Below are positions 12,030 through 22,147 of a stretch of 64,000 nucleotides of DNA, piece after piece. The stretch is taken from positions 1-64,000 of the forward strand of contig JAXGGA010004664.1 in the NCBI GenBank assembly GCA_038373865.1, read 5' to 3'. Numbering within the stretch: the first letter of the stretch is position 1; the number at the start of each line of letters is the position of its first letter. The notes below the pieces were generated by a model. That model was given only the letters and a program-made list of their open reading frames with translations. It searched no databases and had not been told where the DNA came from. Source of the DNA: Uloborus plumipes. Its lineage: Eukaryota > Arthropoda > Arachnida > Araneae > Uloboridae. Made by a program: the position numbers and the translations under genes.

Positions 12030-12420
12030 TAATCCCAAGTAGCATTACCTCATCGGATTTTGCTCGGCCGATCATTGAACTCCTCGTAAACTGATCCCGT
12101 AACGCACAATGACATCGTTCTGATCAGTATCCGAGCACGGTTTTCGATGAGCTACTTTTCATCGGAAAGCGATATCCTTCCGATAAACTTTCCCGATGAA
12201 AAGAAGCCGAGCATCCAACATTGATCCTAAATTCATCGGCACGGGACTCCACTGCTCGTAAATTGCTCCAAATTTCATCGTCTTTCGAGCAAAACTCGTC
12301 GGATTTTGCTGCTCAGATTCTGTTTGGCCGATGAGACATATTGGAGAAATTCCCGATGAGAACTCATCGAATCCGATCATCGGCCGATTATCGACCGATG
12401 AGGTTATGCTGCTAGGATTA
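12030..12420. mobile_element. MITE with CATCGG-rich ends
   Basis: The ends are imperfect inverted repeats of about 48 bp, starting TAATCC and containing AGCAT.ACCTCATCGG, then CGGCCGAT. CATCGG/CCGATG words recur through the interior. 391 bp, no ORF of note. Superfamily not assigned. Confidence 0.75.
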
Positions 12421-13194
12421 TTTTGAGAAAAAAAAGTATTTTTAGAAGCCATATATACTAATTTTTCATATAAAATGTGACAAGTAATCTGTCTGACACA
12501 TAAACTCTTTTCTTGACTCCTAAGCTTTTATGACTTTTGACCATCTTTTGCTATGAAACATATTTTTCAATCCTTTATGGTGATGGTATTATTGTAATGC
12601 AGGTGATTTTTTCCTAATAGCTATCTTTTTTGCATTAAATAGAGTCTCGAAAATTAAATGCAATTGTGTCTCACGCTACCTCGAATTACTTAAAACTCGG
12701 ATTATCCGGAAAATTCTTTCAGCGGTTGAAAACTTAACACTTTTTGGGCGCAAGAACGTAAAAAAATGTCAATTTTCAAGTCGTTTCACATACCAAGTTG
12801 TTATTTCTAAAGCATATGCTTTTCATATATCTCAATTAGTCAAAGAATATTTTGTGACACTTAGCCAATGTTATTGACACTAACTTCTCAATAATTTTTA
12901 TTTCTTGTTGGTGTGTACAAAAGGAAATTTTGCAACAGCAAAACGTTCCTATTCGCAATTATTTTGCAAACTATCTTTACCTATTAAATATGCACCTTAA
13001 AATGTCAGTAGAGCACCTCGAATTAATCGGAACCCCGGACTTTTGAGACTCGGAAATTTCGACTCTACTTAATGTATAAATCGTACTTTACTGAAAAAAT
13101 ATCGCCGCATGTTTTTCTTACCAGCAATTCCTCAATTACCAATATTTTTCTTTATTTATTATCCGATTATTTTTATCAAAACTTTATTTTAAGT

Positions 13195-13550
13195 TCATAA
13201 TATCAATTCTTGTTGAAATTTAAATAAAAATAGTCTTTTTTTTCCGACGGGATTTTTGTTAGCACCGCTTAGCTAGGCGCGGTGTTTAATTGCCGTGGAT
13301 CACCTCATGAATGAGCCTTTTTAGAGCCAAGAACGACTGCAATTTTATTCCAATATATATAGAGTTAAAATTTACGTAAAAGAAAAGCAATAGACAAATA
13401 AAAGTGTTGCCAAACTTTGGCTGCGTAGAAAATTAAATTTGCATGGAGCTGTGAAAATATGTAGTATAGTCGAATAAAATTCATAATATCAATCCTTGTT
13501 GAACTTTAAATAAAAATTGTCTTTTTTTCCGACGGGATTTTTTTTTTTTT
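13195..13550. repeat. Pair of direct repeats about 285 bp apart
   Basis: TCATAATATCAAT.CTTGTTG through TTTTCCGACGGGATTTT occurs at 13195-13258 and again at 13480-13545 with few differences. They could be LTR-like or a local duplication; no coding sequence lies between. Confidence 0.55.
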
Positions 13551-13559
13551 TTTTGGAAT

Positions 13560-15750
13560 ACTATTAAAAATAAACACTACGCAGATGGGAACTACCCAGA
13601 TACCTGTGTTGAAGCATCAAGCAGTTAGGATCATCTAAACTTCTATTAAAGAAATGTTCTGGGGTGATGTAATAACTTAGCAGTTTGGTGCCGTTATCTT
13701 GCTGTTTCTTTACTATACATGATTGATCTTATTCAGCAATTAGCAATAATCAAGCCATCATCAGCAGTAATCTACTGGAAGTCGAAAAACCTGATGAACT
13801 TTAACTGAAAAAATTGTTAACTACCCTTAGTTTTCCTGTTCAAGCAGAAGCAAATAATATAGTTTTCTTCCAGTTTCTTTACTGGATAAAGTTGTTTGAG
13901 CTTATGTTACTTTGGCTTTACCCATAACTTAAGGGAAAGACAAAACCTCTGGTGAACTTCAGATTATAAAATTATGAATTACTCCTGGTTTTACTCTCCA
14001 AGTAAGGTCAAAAAAAAAAAAAAAAAAACAGCCAAACGCAAATTGCACTAAACTGAAATACTTTCCAATAAAACTTTTTCTTCTTCTATTGTTAAATGAC
14101 TAATAAGTTGCATGCTTTTGAGAATCATTAAGTCCTTTCTCTGGTTTAAATGGAACATGAAATCTGTGATTTTTCCTTGTGTAAAAAAAAAAAAAAAAAC
14201 ATTTAAATAGAATTAGTAGGCTTTGTGGATACTAAAACGTTGTATAAGCTGATCCAAATGTAATTAACCCAATGTGCGAAACCGTAGAGCAGTATCAATT
14301 TTATGATTCGAACCAAAATTTTTAATACGGTTGTTTGAAGGCATTCGCTTAAGATTATAATGCTTTAAATTCGGGTAAAGTCATCACAAATCATAGAATA
14401 TCAGTTAACTAATATCTTTTTCCTTTTGTGTTAATTTTTTGTCTATCACTTTGACCATAAAAAAAATGTAATACTTCTTTCCGTTTTTTTTTTTTTTTTT
14501 TAATTTTATTTTGCGTCATCAACCAAACGATATGCTACTTTAGAGTTGTTTATGCACACAAAACAGAAGTTCGTTTTTGCTTGATGGTGTCTTAGCAAAC
14601 AGTGTCTGATGCAATCGTTTCAAGAAACTTTTTAATGATGGCCTACGTCCAAGGTTGGACGTAGACCATCATGCGGTAACATTTTCAATAATAGTAAGGC
14701 CATTAAAAAGCAAGTTCGGTTGTTTCCACGTGAAAGATTACTCGCGAAATGTGAAATAGTGACAGGTCACTATGGAGACAAAATGTCAAAAACAGATCTT
14801 CGATAGTGATCTAACCAGTTTGAAAAAGTTTAACTTATCTCACTGAAGAAAATACATCATGCGGCTCCATAGATGCCAATAACTTCTGAGACGGCCCGCA
14901 AGTCAGAGCTGAAATAGATGCATTTTCACTAAAGAGAAGTTCATATCGGTTCAACAAGCTCATTCCTTTCAAAGGATCTGATAGTACATATGAAATTATT
15001 GAATATTGCCAACATCTAAAGTCGATCATGGTCTGGGGTCGGAATATGAGCAAGCAGCAGAACATTTTTTTTTTTTTTTGTGAATGAGGACGTTGAGGGC
15101 GTTTATCATATTAAACGTATTAAAAAAAATCATGTTGTAACTGCCAGATTTACCATGTCGAAATTCTCGCGATTGTGAGGATCAAAGAACATTCGAAAAG
15201 GCACATGAAGAAGTGTATTTCATGCAACTCTGTTCTGCTCTCAGCCCCCCCCCCCCCTGAAAAAATGCCCTCAAACTTGTGAGTCCGCGACTGTGTTGGA
15301 AAGAAATGAAAGAAGTTTTCGAAATTCTTTTTTTTCTTCACTTCAAGTTCTTCGAGATGCATTAAATTTTTCCAATTTTGATATTTATTAAACCATTTAA
15401 GCCCAAATTCTTTTTGAATGAAAATTTACGAAAAATATTTTTAAATTACACTTTATATTTCATGAATGTATTTTGTAGTTGAAATAATAGATAATCTATA
15501 AAGAAATAGCCGGGCGTCTCTGGCAGTAAAATAGTAGGTGACTTTTCTCTAATCTTATCTTTGAAGATACCTATTTTGTAAGTTAAGAATCAAGTTTTCG
15601 TAAAATTAAAACCAGCTAAAGAAAAGTATAATGTACTTTTTAAAATAAATTCGGTTGTACCTAGCAGTGAAAACTGCACTACGAATCTGCAACACGACAA
15701 ACTTTAGACGTTACCTGCTGGACTGACCTGGAAGGGTTCAAAGGTTCATT
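13560..15750. other. No gene recognised
   Basis: AT-rich DNA with homopolymer runs (A near 14010 and 14180, T near 14485, C near 15245). A hairpin lies at 14635-14672: 18-nt arms ATGATGGCCTACGTCCAA with one mismatch and a 2-nt loop. Short ORFs show no domain I recognise. Confidence 0.45.
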
Positions 15751-15906
15751 AGGGGGTGTAGCCAGGGGCGGCATTTCAGCATTTCGTTTGAGAGGGCGAG
15801 TTTGTTAACTATGAATTTAATCCGTATGGAATGAAATACATTTGGTAAAAATGAAGCTGTAGTAAAATGTACTTAAGAAAAAAAAAATCTGGTATGGACC
15901 CCACAC

Positions 15907-16535
15907 TACTTCCTTTTACGTGTAAATTTCTTAGTAGTTGCCTTAAGTGTTAAAAAAAGTGCTTGGAGTGAGCAAGGTAACAATTCAAATATTTTCTCCC
16001 CTAATCTACCACGAAACAATGCAAAAAATATTTTACAATGGTTAATTTTCTAAATATTGCTCATTTTAAGATCATTTAGTGAATTTTTCGCAAAATATCG
16101 CCAATAGCGCCAAGTTGAACCCAAATTCAAAAAAATAATTTTTTCGCCAAATTTGTCGCCAACTTGGCGATATGTCGCCAAGTGATGAATATTCGAATGC
16201 ACCCACAAGGGGAGGTGCACAACTAGACCATCCTCAGAGCCTACATACCAAGCTAGAAGCTTCTACGGCATATAGTTTTTGAGTTATGCGACACACATAC
16301 ATCCGCACATACGTACATACAGACGTCAGGAGAAAACTCGCCGTAATTAACTCGGGAATGGTTGAAAAGGATTTTTCGGCGGCTTATATGTTAGTACATA
16401 CATATGCACGTGCTGACAGGTTGAAAAAAGTACTTAACATTCATTCGGGGGTGAGCAAAATCAAAATTTAGACTCAAATTTGAGCGATTTTTTTTTCGCG
16501 ATCACAATACTTCCTTTACTACGTAAAAGGAAGTA
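15907..16535. mobile_element. Inverted-repeat element inside the hAT
   Basis: TACTTCCTTTTACGT at 15907-15921 faces ACGTAAAAGGAAGTA at 16521-16535. A second ACTTCCTTTAC just before the right end forms a terminal hairpin. The interior has CACATACATCCGCACATACG and an ORF-free body. Class uncertain. Confidence 0.55.
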
Positions 16536-16646
16536 AAAAGGTTCATTTAAAAAATATATACAGTAGCTTGATAAATTCAAAAAATCATAAGAGGTACTCA
16601 GAAAACTTCAAGAATTTTCACATTTATGTACATTTTACGTGATTAC

Positions 16647-17154
16647 CAGGGCCTGATTACTGAATAGGCCACGGTCTAGGGCCCACGGCTTAGGGCCTCC
16701 ACAGTTTAGGTGCCCCCAAATGTCTAAAATTACTGTAGTCAATGCCTAAATGTGTTTTATAATATGCCTAAAATTGTAAAACCTCAGTACATTTCATTTC
16801 ACACCTCCAGGGTCCCCCGTACATACCACAGCTTCGTGGTTTAACCGGGATAGGGCCCTGAAGGGCGCTCTGTTCTTAATTTTGAACCAGAACCTAGGGT
16901 CAAGCAAACCCTAGGCCCAGCACCCCCAGAGGTATCGTTTCACTTGGAGGACTTTGTGACCACGACATTTTTAACGCCTCCCAGCCACCATTAATCAAGG
17001 CGGTGGATCTTTGATCGGCTGGGATCGAACCCGGGTCCCTCCGGACACGAGTCCGATGGCTTACCGATCGGGCCACCACGGCCCAAAACCTCAGTACAGG
17101 GGGCCCCCAAAGAGTATTTGACCTAGGACCCCGTGATATCTTAATCGAGCACTG
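16647..17154. mobile_element. hAT-like element nested in 15763-17386
   Basis: The left end CAGGGCCTGATTA and right end (reverse complement CAGTGCTCGATTA) are flanked by a perfect 8-bp duplication GTGATTAC at 16639-16646 and 17155-17162. Confidence 0.88.
16792..17084 (-). mobile_element. tRNA-derived SINE, family A, nested in the inner hAT
   Basis: It is flanked by the 14-bp duplication AAAACCTCAGTACA (16778-16791 and 17085-17098). On the - strand the first 72 bases resemble a tRNA: an A-box-like TGGCCCGATCGG and B-box GGGTTCGATCC. The body then shares ATCCACCG...GGTGGCTGGG and GTCGTGGTCACAAAG with the copy at 45702. Not a functional tRNA gene: it continues into a SINE body. Confidence 0.9.
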
Positions 17155-17512
17155 GTGATTACTGGTGGTTCAAATGATGCAAAACTTCGTTACGAAAACT
17201 GTTTGTGTTAAAATTTCTTCACATTCGTCAACTATTATTGAGAATAAATGAGCTTTTTTATTTCCTTTTAAATATGATCATTGATTTGTGATTCAAACAA
17301 ATTAAGTTTACACGTTTCTTATTATTCTGCGCTAAAAATTTGGGGGTGCGACCGCCCCCTCTTGCCCCCCTTATTTACCGCCCCTGGGTGTAGCCACGTG
17401 TGTAAGGAAACCAGCCAATAAGAATAAGAACTGATAAAACGTTATTGTTTTCATTGAGGGGTCTGAAAAGAGGTGATCTATCAATAGATCACTGCAATGA
17501 AAAAAATAAAGA

Positions 17513-17890
17513 GTTGATTTTACAGTATAACACTGACAGCAGAGGTTCCAGCTTAAAACTCTGACATGGACAGTAATAAACTGTAAAATAAGCAATTTTA
17601 CAGTTTATTACTGTAAAGCAGCAGCTATTTTAAAGTTTTTTACCACAAATTGAACTGTATTATACTGTTAAAACCAACAGTACAACATTGGCAGCAGAGG
17701 TTTCAGCATAAAACTGTAAAATGCACAGTAACAAATTAGTAAAAACTTTCCAGTTTATTACTGCAAAGCAGCGGTTTTACAGTTTATTAGTGTAAAATTA
17801 GAAATTTTTCAGTTTATTGCTGTAAAATTAACAATTTTAACAGTTTTATGTTGAAAATTAGCTGTATTATACTGTGAAAACTGCATTTAT
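17513..17890. repeat. Palindrome-rich dimeric repeat, copy 1
   Basis: Two subunits of about 185 bp, each with GCAGAGGTT.CAG, AAACTGTAAAATGCACAGTA and self-complementary TTTACAGTTTATTACTGTAA. The outer ends TTTTTACAGTAT/ATACTGT.AAAA are inverted. Same family at 38588-39402 and 43832-44873. Confidence 0.8.
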
Positions 17891-17910
17891 TATTTACAGT
17901 TTCGGGTTAA

Positions 17911-18405
17911 CCCATTTATGCCCAAGTTTTTTTTTAACAATTTTTTTCAATTTTTAACTGCTTAAAACTCTTACTGGGAATGGTTTACATACATTTTAGG
18001 CTTGGAATAGTTCGCCTTTGCCATATTTATTAAGTTATTTAACGTCCTGTTTATGGGATATTTTGCAGATATGTGAGCAAAATACGACCTTACTTGACTT
18101 TACTTTTGCAAAGTAACATTACAGAAGGCATCTCTGATCCATTTAAAGCAAGTCATTTTCAAATAGTTTAATTTTATAGAAAAAACCTACTTTCTGTGGC
18201 TACCCATGCTGGATCGTTGCTTGTCTGAAAATAGCTGTCAATAAATAAACTCTGATGTCCAATTAGTGGTTCTATCTGGTTTTCTCAAGAAGAAGGACTA
18301 TTTAACTTGTGAAAAACAGCTTTAGTAAAAGGATATACCCATTACAGGTTTTTGTTCGTAGTAACTAACAAGCGTCCCGTTTTCAGGCTACTGGGCATAA
18401 ATGGG
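17911..18405. mobile_element. piggyBac-like MITE, CCCATTTATGCCCA family, copy 1
   Basis: TTAA at 17907-17910 and 18406-18409; 14-bp perfect terminal inverted repeats CCCATTTATGCCCA. A relative at 43983-44492 is in the opposite orientation. No transposase. Confidence 0.87.
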
Positions 18406-18502
18406 TTAATATTAATTTGTTTTCACTAATGTGTAAGCTTTGCGTCTGGCATTCTCTAGCTACATGCAGTAAAAAAGCAATCTTTTCTCTTCTCTTCCCC
18501 AG

Positions 18503-18706
18503 ATACTGTCGAAGGACTCCGTGACGGTGGCAGTGGACGCCGTGGTGTACTACCGCATCAGCAACGCAACCATCGCCGTCTCGAACGTGGAGGACTACGG
18601 GCACTCGACGCGGCTCCTGGCCGCCACCACCCTGCGCAACGTCCTCGGCACCAAGAACCTCTCCGAGATCCTCTCGGAGAGGGAGTCCATCAGCCACGTC
18701 ATGCAG
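18503..18706 (+). CDS. Stom: Stomatin-family protein, internal coding exon (first visible)
   Basis: This 68-codon exon is open from the acceptor AG at 18501-18502 (after a pyrimidine tract) to the donor CAG|GTCGGT at 18706/18707, phase 0 at both ends. It encodes the middle of the SPFH/band 7 domain, beginning ILSKDSVTVAVDAVVYYRIS and ending SEILSERESISHVMQ. Motifs VVYYRI, TRLLA.TTLRNVLGTK and LSEILSERE are diagnostic of the stomatin/MEC-2 branch. Stomatins are inner-leaflet membrane scaffolds that oligomerise and regulate ion channels; that role is family knowledge. The exon is far more GC-rich than its introns. The N-terminal exons (membrane hairpin and start of the SPFH domain) were not found between 1 and 18502. 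The last part of this exon (from 18638) was duplicated twice downstream. Stomatin versus a MEC-2/STOML3 paralogue cannot be separated here. Confidence 0.95.
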
Positions 18707-18990
18707 GTCGGTCCAAGTCCCGAGACCCGGACACTACGCTACTTCAACTCCTTATAGTCTATGCTAACAAGCCCCTTACTACTCCCCTCCCCCTAGCAGT
18801 CCCCTTATGCTTTCAACGTCGAAAAAACAACCATCTTGAGACAAAGAGTGGTTGCGTTTTTTTCTGCTCATCACATTTTTGATTTTTACTATTAAAAATA
18901 GTGTTTTTTTCAACAACTTTAAGGCAATTAGAAATTTAAACCTGCTGTAAGAAAGTCTAATACTATATCTATGGAAAGCTCTATTTTTTC
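18638..18990 (+). repeat. Unit 1 of a tandem triplication spanning exon and intron
   Basis: The unit runs from AACGTCCTCGGC inside the functional exon, through the donor and about 280 bp of intron, to a T-rich stretch just before the next AACGTCCTCGGC at 18991. Its copies are at 18991-22065 and 22066-22147. Once three recognisable insertions and one 75-bp length difference are removed, unit 2 is also about 351 bp, so the triplication is well supported. Confidence 0.9.
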
Positions 18991-19137
18991 AACGTCCTCG
19001 GCACCAAGAACCTCTCCGAGTCTCCGAGATACTCACGGAGAGGGAGTCCAACAGCCACGTCATGCAGGTCGGTCCAAGTCCCGAGGCCCGGACGCTACGC
19101 TACTTTAACTCCTTATAGTCTATGTTATACTCGACAG

Positions 19138-19488
19138 CAACTTAAGTTGACAATGAAATCACTACGCGCGGACGAAAAACGGAGTTAACAGAAACCTTCT
19201 TGGCGAATGAGAGGAGATCGCCAACTGGGCGTGAACTCTTATTGGCTGGCGCGTTCGATTCAAATGGATTACACTTCCGCTCTACTCCGTTCGTAAAACT
19301 GAAACTAATAACAAAATTAGGAATACTAGGACAGAAAAGGGCTACATATGCGTAGATGAAACACTCTATTCCGATTTCTAAAGGGAAGGATCTAATTTCA
19401 CCCGAAATTCGGACACTGCGCAAGGAACTACTTCCTTTGTTTAGTCTCAGCTTATTTCTCTATGGTCAAGAAAGGTTGCAGTCGAGTA
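19138..19488. mobile_element. TA-flanked MITE in exon-duplication unit 2
   Basis: TACTCGACAGCAAC faces GTTGCAGTCGAGTA (13 of 14 match) with TA on both sides (19136-19137, 19489-19490). The empty site is visible in unit 1 (TCTATGCTAACAAGC near 18760). Its core GGCGAATGAGAGGAGAT...CTCTTATTGGCT is shared with 20331-20645. Confidence 0.88.
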
Positions 19489-19675
19489 TAGCAAGCCCCT
19501 TACTACCCCCCCCCCCCAAGCAGTCCCCTTATGCTTGCAACGTCGAAAAAACAGCCATTTGAAGACATCTGGCTCTGCAATATATATTTAACTATTCTCT
19601 TCTGAGCAGCATGCCGGGTGTCTGGCGGCCGAGAGTGGTTGTTTTTTTTACTGCGCATCACATTTTTACTATTAA

Positions 19676-21033
19676 CTAGCTGCGTGGCCCGGCGTTGCAC
19701 GGGCTGTAATGTAGTGAAGGCAGTTTGAGAAAACTACTCGCCACCAAGGCGGCTCGCCTTTAAAGTAATGAGGAAAGTTTAAACAGTTAACTCGCCGTCA
19801 AGGCGGCTCGCCTTTACAGTAGTGAGGAAAGTTTCAATAAACTACTCGCCGCCAAGGCGGCTCGCCTTTAAAGTACCAAGGAAAAGTTTAATAAACTACT
19901 CCCCGCTAAAGCGGCTCGCTAAAATGCTTTCCTGCATCAAAGAATCAATCGAATTATTTGCATACGCTTCCTCAAAAATAAAGACGATGTCAAGTAGCGC
20001 ATACTTAGCACTCTCCCTAAATAACAAATAAAATTCCTTTCCAAAAACAATTATTTCCAAACCGCTTTGTTCCTGTAAAATTAATTGCAAAATTCTAAAC
20101 GAAAAAGTTCTTTTAATATTTGGATCGCAGCCAAAAAAAGTCCCTTCTAAAAACAGCAATTGCAATTTTATTTAAAAACACATTTTCAAAATGGTACCAG
20201 AGAAAAAATATGTCATTAATAATTAGAATAAAAACAATTGTTAGAACTTTGTTATAACACGTATTCAAAATGACAATGGAAAAAAAATAACACTCTTTCA
20301 TTTTAAAAAGTTCAACTTAATTAACGTTTTAGGCAGGGATTCAAGTGAAACAGCACTGCGATCGCTTCGAATGCAATCGCTACTGGAAGTGAATTACACT
20401 ATCATCAGCTTAACTCGGCACTGACGTCACTATGAGCGGAGCCAATAAGAGCTCACAAGCAGTCGGCCATCTCCTCTTATTCGCCAAGTAGGCTGTGACG
20501 TTTTATCTAGCTCGTTTTTCATAGGCAAACATCACGATGAACGTTCTAATGTAATTCATTTCCAGTATCAAGAAACGTTCTAATTTAATTCATTTCCAGT
20601 AGCTATTGCAGTTTGCGATAGCCTGTTTCACTTGAATCCCTGCCTTAATTTAAAAATCGCAACGGAAAGAAATAAATATCTTGGAATTTTAAATAGTTCA
20701 ATAATTTAATTAACGTTTTAATTCAAAATGGCAACGGTAGGAAATAAATATCTTGGAATTTTAAGCAGTTCAATAATTTAATTAACGTTTTTATTCAAAA
20801 TGGCAACGGTAAGAAATAAATGTCTTGGAAGTTTAATCATTTATTAGGCTTAATCGCTTTAAACTTGACTACTTATTAATTGATATCTTCGCTAATTAAA
20901 ATCGTATAATTATATAACTTGAAACTAATGAAGCCTGAAAAATTACCTATCTATCGGTACCTGGTTCGACTTTCAGTTCATTGGCGTTCAGGAGAAAGAA
21001 GCGTGACATAGATAGATAGTTAGAAAGAAAGAT

Positions 21034-21070
<37 letters not shown>

Positions 21071-21486
21071 CTCGGTTTTTAATATAAGTAGATGGCTCTT
21101 CAACAAATAAATGTTTCAAAATATTACCAGTAGCTAGCGATAAAAATACCACGTAAGTGGCCCGCTTATGAGTTTCGTGTTTGATTTAGTTAAGCCTTCA
21201 TTCAAAATTCTCATTATCATTGTTATCTCTGTTTCATAGCAACGACGGTTTGCAAGAATGTATTTCATATTTAATCATTTATTAGGCTTAATCGCTTTAA
21301 ACTTGACTACTTATTAATTGATATCTTCGCTAATTGAAATCGTATAATTATATAAATTGAAACTAATGAAGCTTGAAAAATTACCTATCTATCGGTACCT
21401 GGCTCGACTTTCAGTTCATTGGCGTTCAGGAGAAAGAAGCATGACATAGATAGATAGAAAGATACTCAGTTTTTAATATAAGTAGA
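19676..21486 (-). mobile_element. Helitron (two tandem 5' ends), non-autonomous
   Basis: Read on the - strand it begins TCTACTTATATTAAAAAC (21486) and ends with a hairpin GCCCG...CGGGC followed by CACGCAG and CTAG (19676-19679), then T. TC start, CTRR end, a 3' hairpin and no target duplication are Helitron hallmarks. The uninterrupted insertion site exists in unit 1 near 18890 (ACTATTAAAAATAG). A second 5' end lies at 21091-21092, so two copies are joined. The interior carries a MITE (20331-20645) and GAAA/GATA microsatellites (21020-21068). No Rep/helicase. Confidence 0.85.
20331..20645. mobile_element. MITE nested in the Helitron
   Basis: 23-bp perfect terminal inverted repeats beginning AGGCAGGGATTCAAGTGAAA at 20331-20353 and 20623-20645. 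The interior includes CTGTGACGTTTTATCTAGCT and CTCTTATTCGCC; a diverged relative in reverse lies at about 53560-53680. Confidence 0.88.
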
Positions 21487-21510
21487 TAATAGTTTTTTTT
21501 AACAACTTTA

Positions 21511-21993
21511 ACTGCCTTATTCACCGTTAACCAAGCGTGGTTAAACCGGCCCTTACCCCGGAGTTACCGCCTACTTCGTATCCAGTGTCAACTTTAACTA
21601 CGCGCTGACAGGTTTCCGAAACCACGCTTGGTTGGGAAACTTAACCAAGCTCTAGGAGCAAGGTTAATTCCCAACTAAGCGTGGTTGCGAAACTTAACGT
21701 GTGGTTTGTTCTCTGAGCATGCGCAATAACGCGATTGCAAGCGATTGGGGATTTAAAAACAGCAACATTGATGATCAACATTGATGATCAAAACAACAAC
21801 GTGATCAACATTGACCGATAGGATGGCCACGTACATAACCACCTGAAGTTAAGTTGAGTAAAGACGTGGTAGAGGAACTCCGCGTCATTTTTCGCCGGTG
21901 AATACCAACTTTTCAACTGGTTAAAATCTTAACTCCGGGTTAACGAACCTCGTGGTTTGAGGCCCGTGATTAGGTTAACGGTGAATAAGGCGG
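21511..21993. mobile_element. TA-flanked MITE in exon-duplication unit 2
   Basis: TIRs GCCTTATTCACCGTTAACC with TA at 21509-21510 and 21994-21995. The uninterrupted site is seen in unit 1 (AACAACTTTAAGGCAATTAG near 18915). 483 bp with internal repeats of AACCAAGCGTGG. No transposase. Confidence 0.9.
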
Positions 21994-22065
21994 TAAGGCA
22001 ATTAGAAATTTAAACCTGCTGTAAGAAAGTCATATACTATATCAATGGAAAGCTCTATTTTTTAC

Positions 22066-22147
22066 AACGTCCTCGGCACCAATAACCTCTCCGAGATCTT
22101 CTCAAAGAGGGAGTCCATTAGCCACGTCATGCAGGTGAGACGGACAC
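22066..22147 (+). pseudogene. Unit 3: in-frame third copy of the stomatin exon end
   Basis: It reads NVLGTNNLSEIFSKRESISH then VMQ without a stop, so the frame is preserved over 23 codons. A 15-bp deletion after CAG turns the donor from GTCGGT into GTGAGA, closer to consensus. A MITE at 22148 cuts the unit off. No in-phase acceptor is visible upstream: the nearest AG, at GAAAG|CTC, would give the wrong phase. It is therefore called a pseudo-exon. Confidence 0.85.

Larger units (their letters stand above)
15763..17386. mobile_element. hAT-like element (outer member of a nest)
   Basis: Ends CAGGGGCGG...CCGCCCCTG are flanked by a perfect 8-bp duplication GGTGTAGC (15755-15762 and 17387-17394). 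1624 bp including nested insertions. No transposase was recognised, so non-autonomous. Confidence 0.88.
18991..22065 (+). pseudogene. Unit 2: degenerate second copy of the stomatin exon 3' part, with insertions
   Basis: The exon-derived part is 18991-19069. It keeps NVLGTKNLSE but has an 8-bp internal duplication (CTCCGAGT-like) that shifts the frame, plus an ISHV-to-NSHV change. The same weak donor CAGGTCGGT follows. The intron part is interrupted by a TA-flanked element (19138-19488), Helitron DNA (19676-21486) and a TA-flanked MITE (21511-21993). There is no acceptor AG directly before the copied exon piece. Confidence 0.9.

Noticed and set aside
7046..18502. Search for the missing N-terminal stomatin exons
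   Set aside because: No GC-rich open segment encoding the membrane hairpin or the start of the SPFH domain was seen; they are more likely outside the window.
18991..19069. Second stomatin exon as an alternative exon
   Set aside because: An 8-bp insertion breaks the frame and no acceptor lies upstream.
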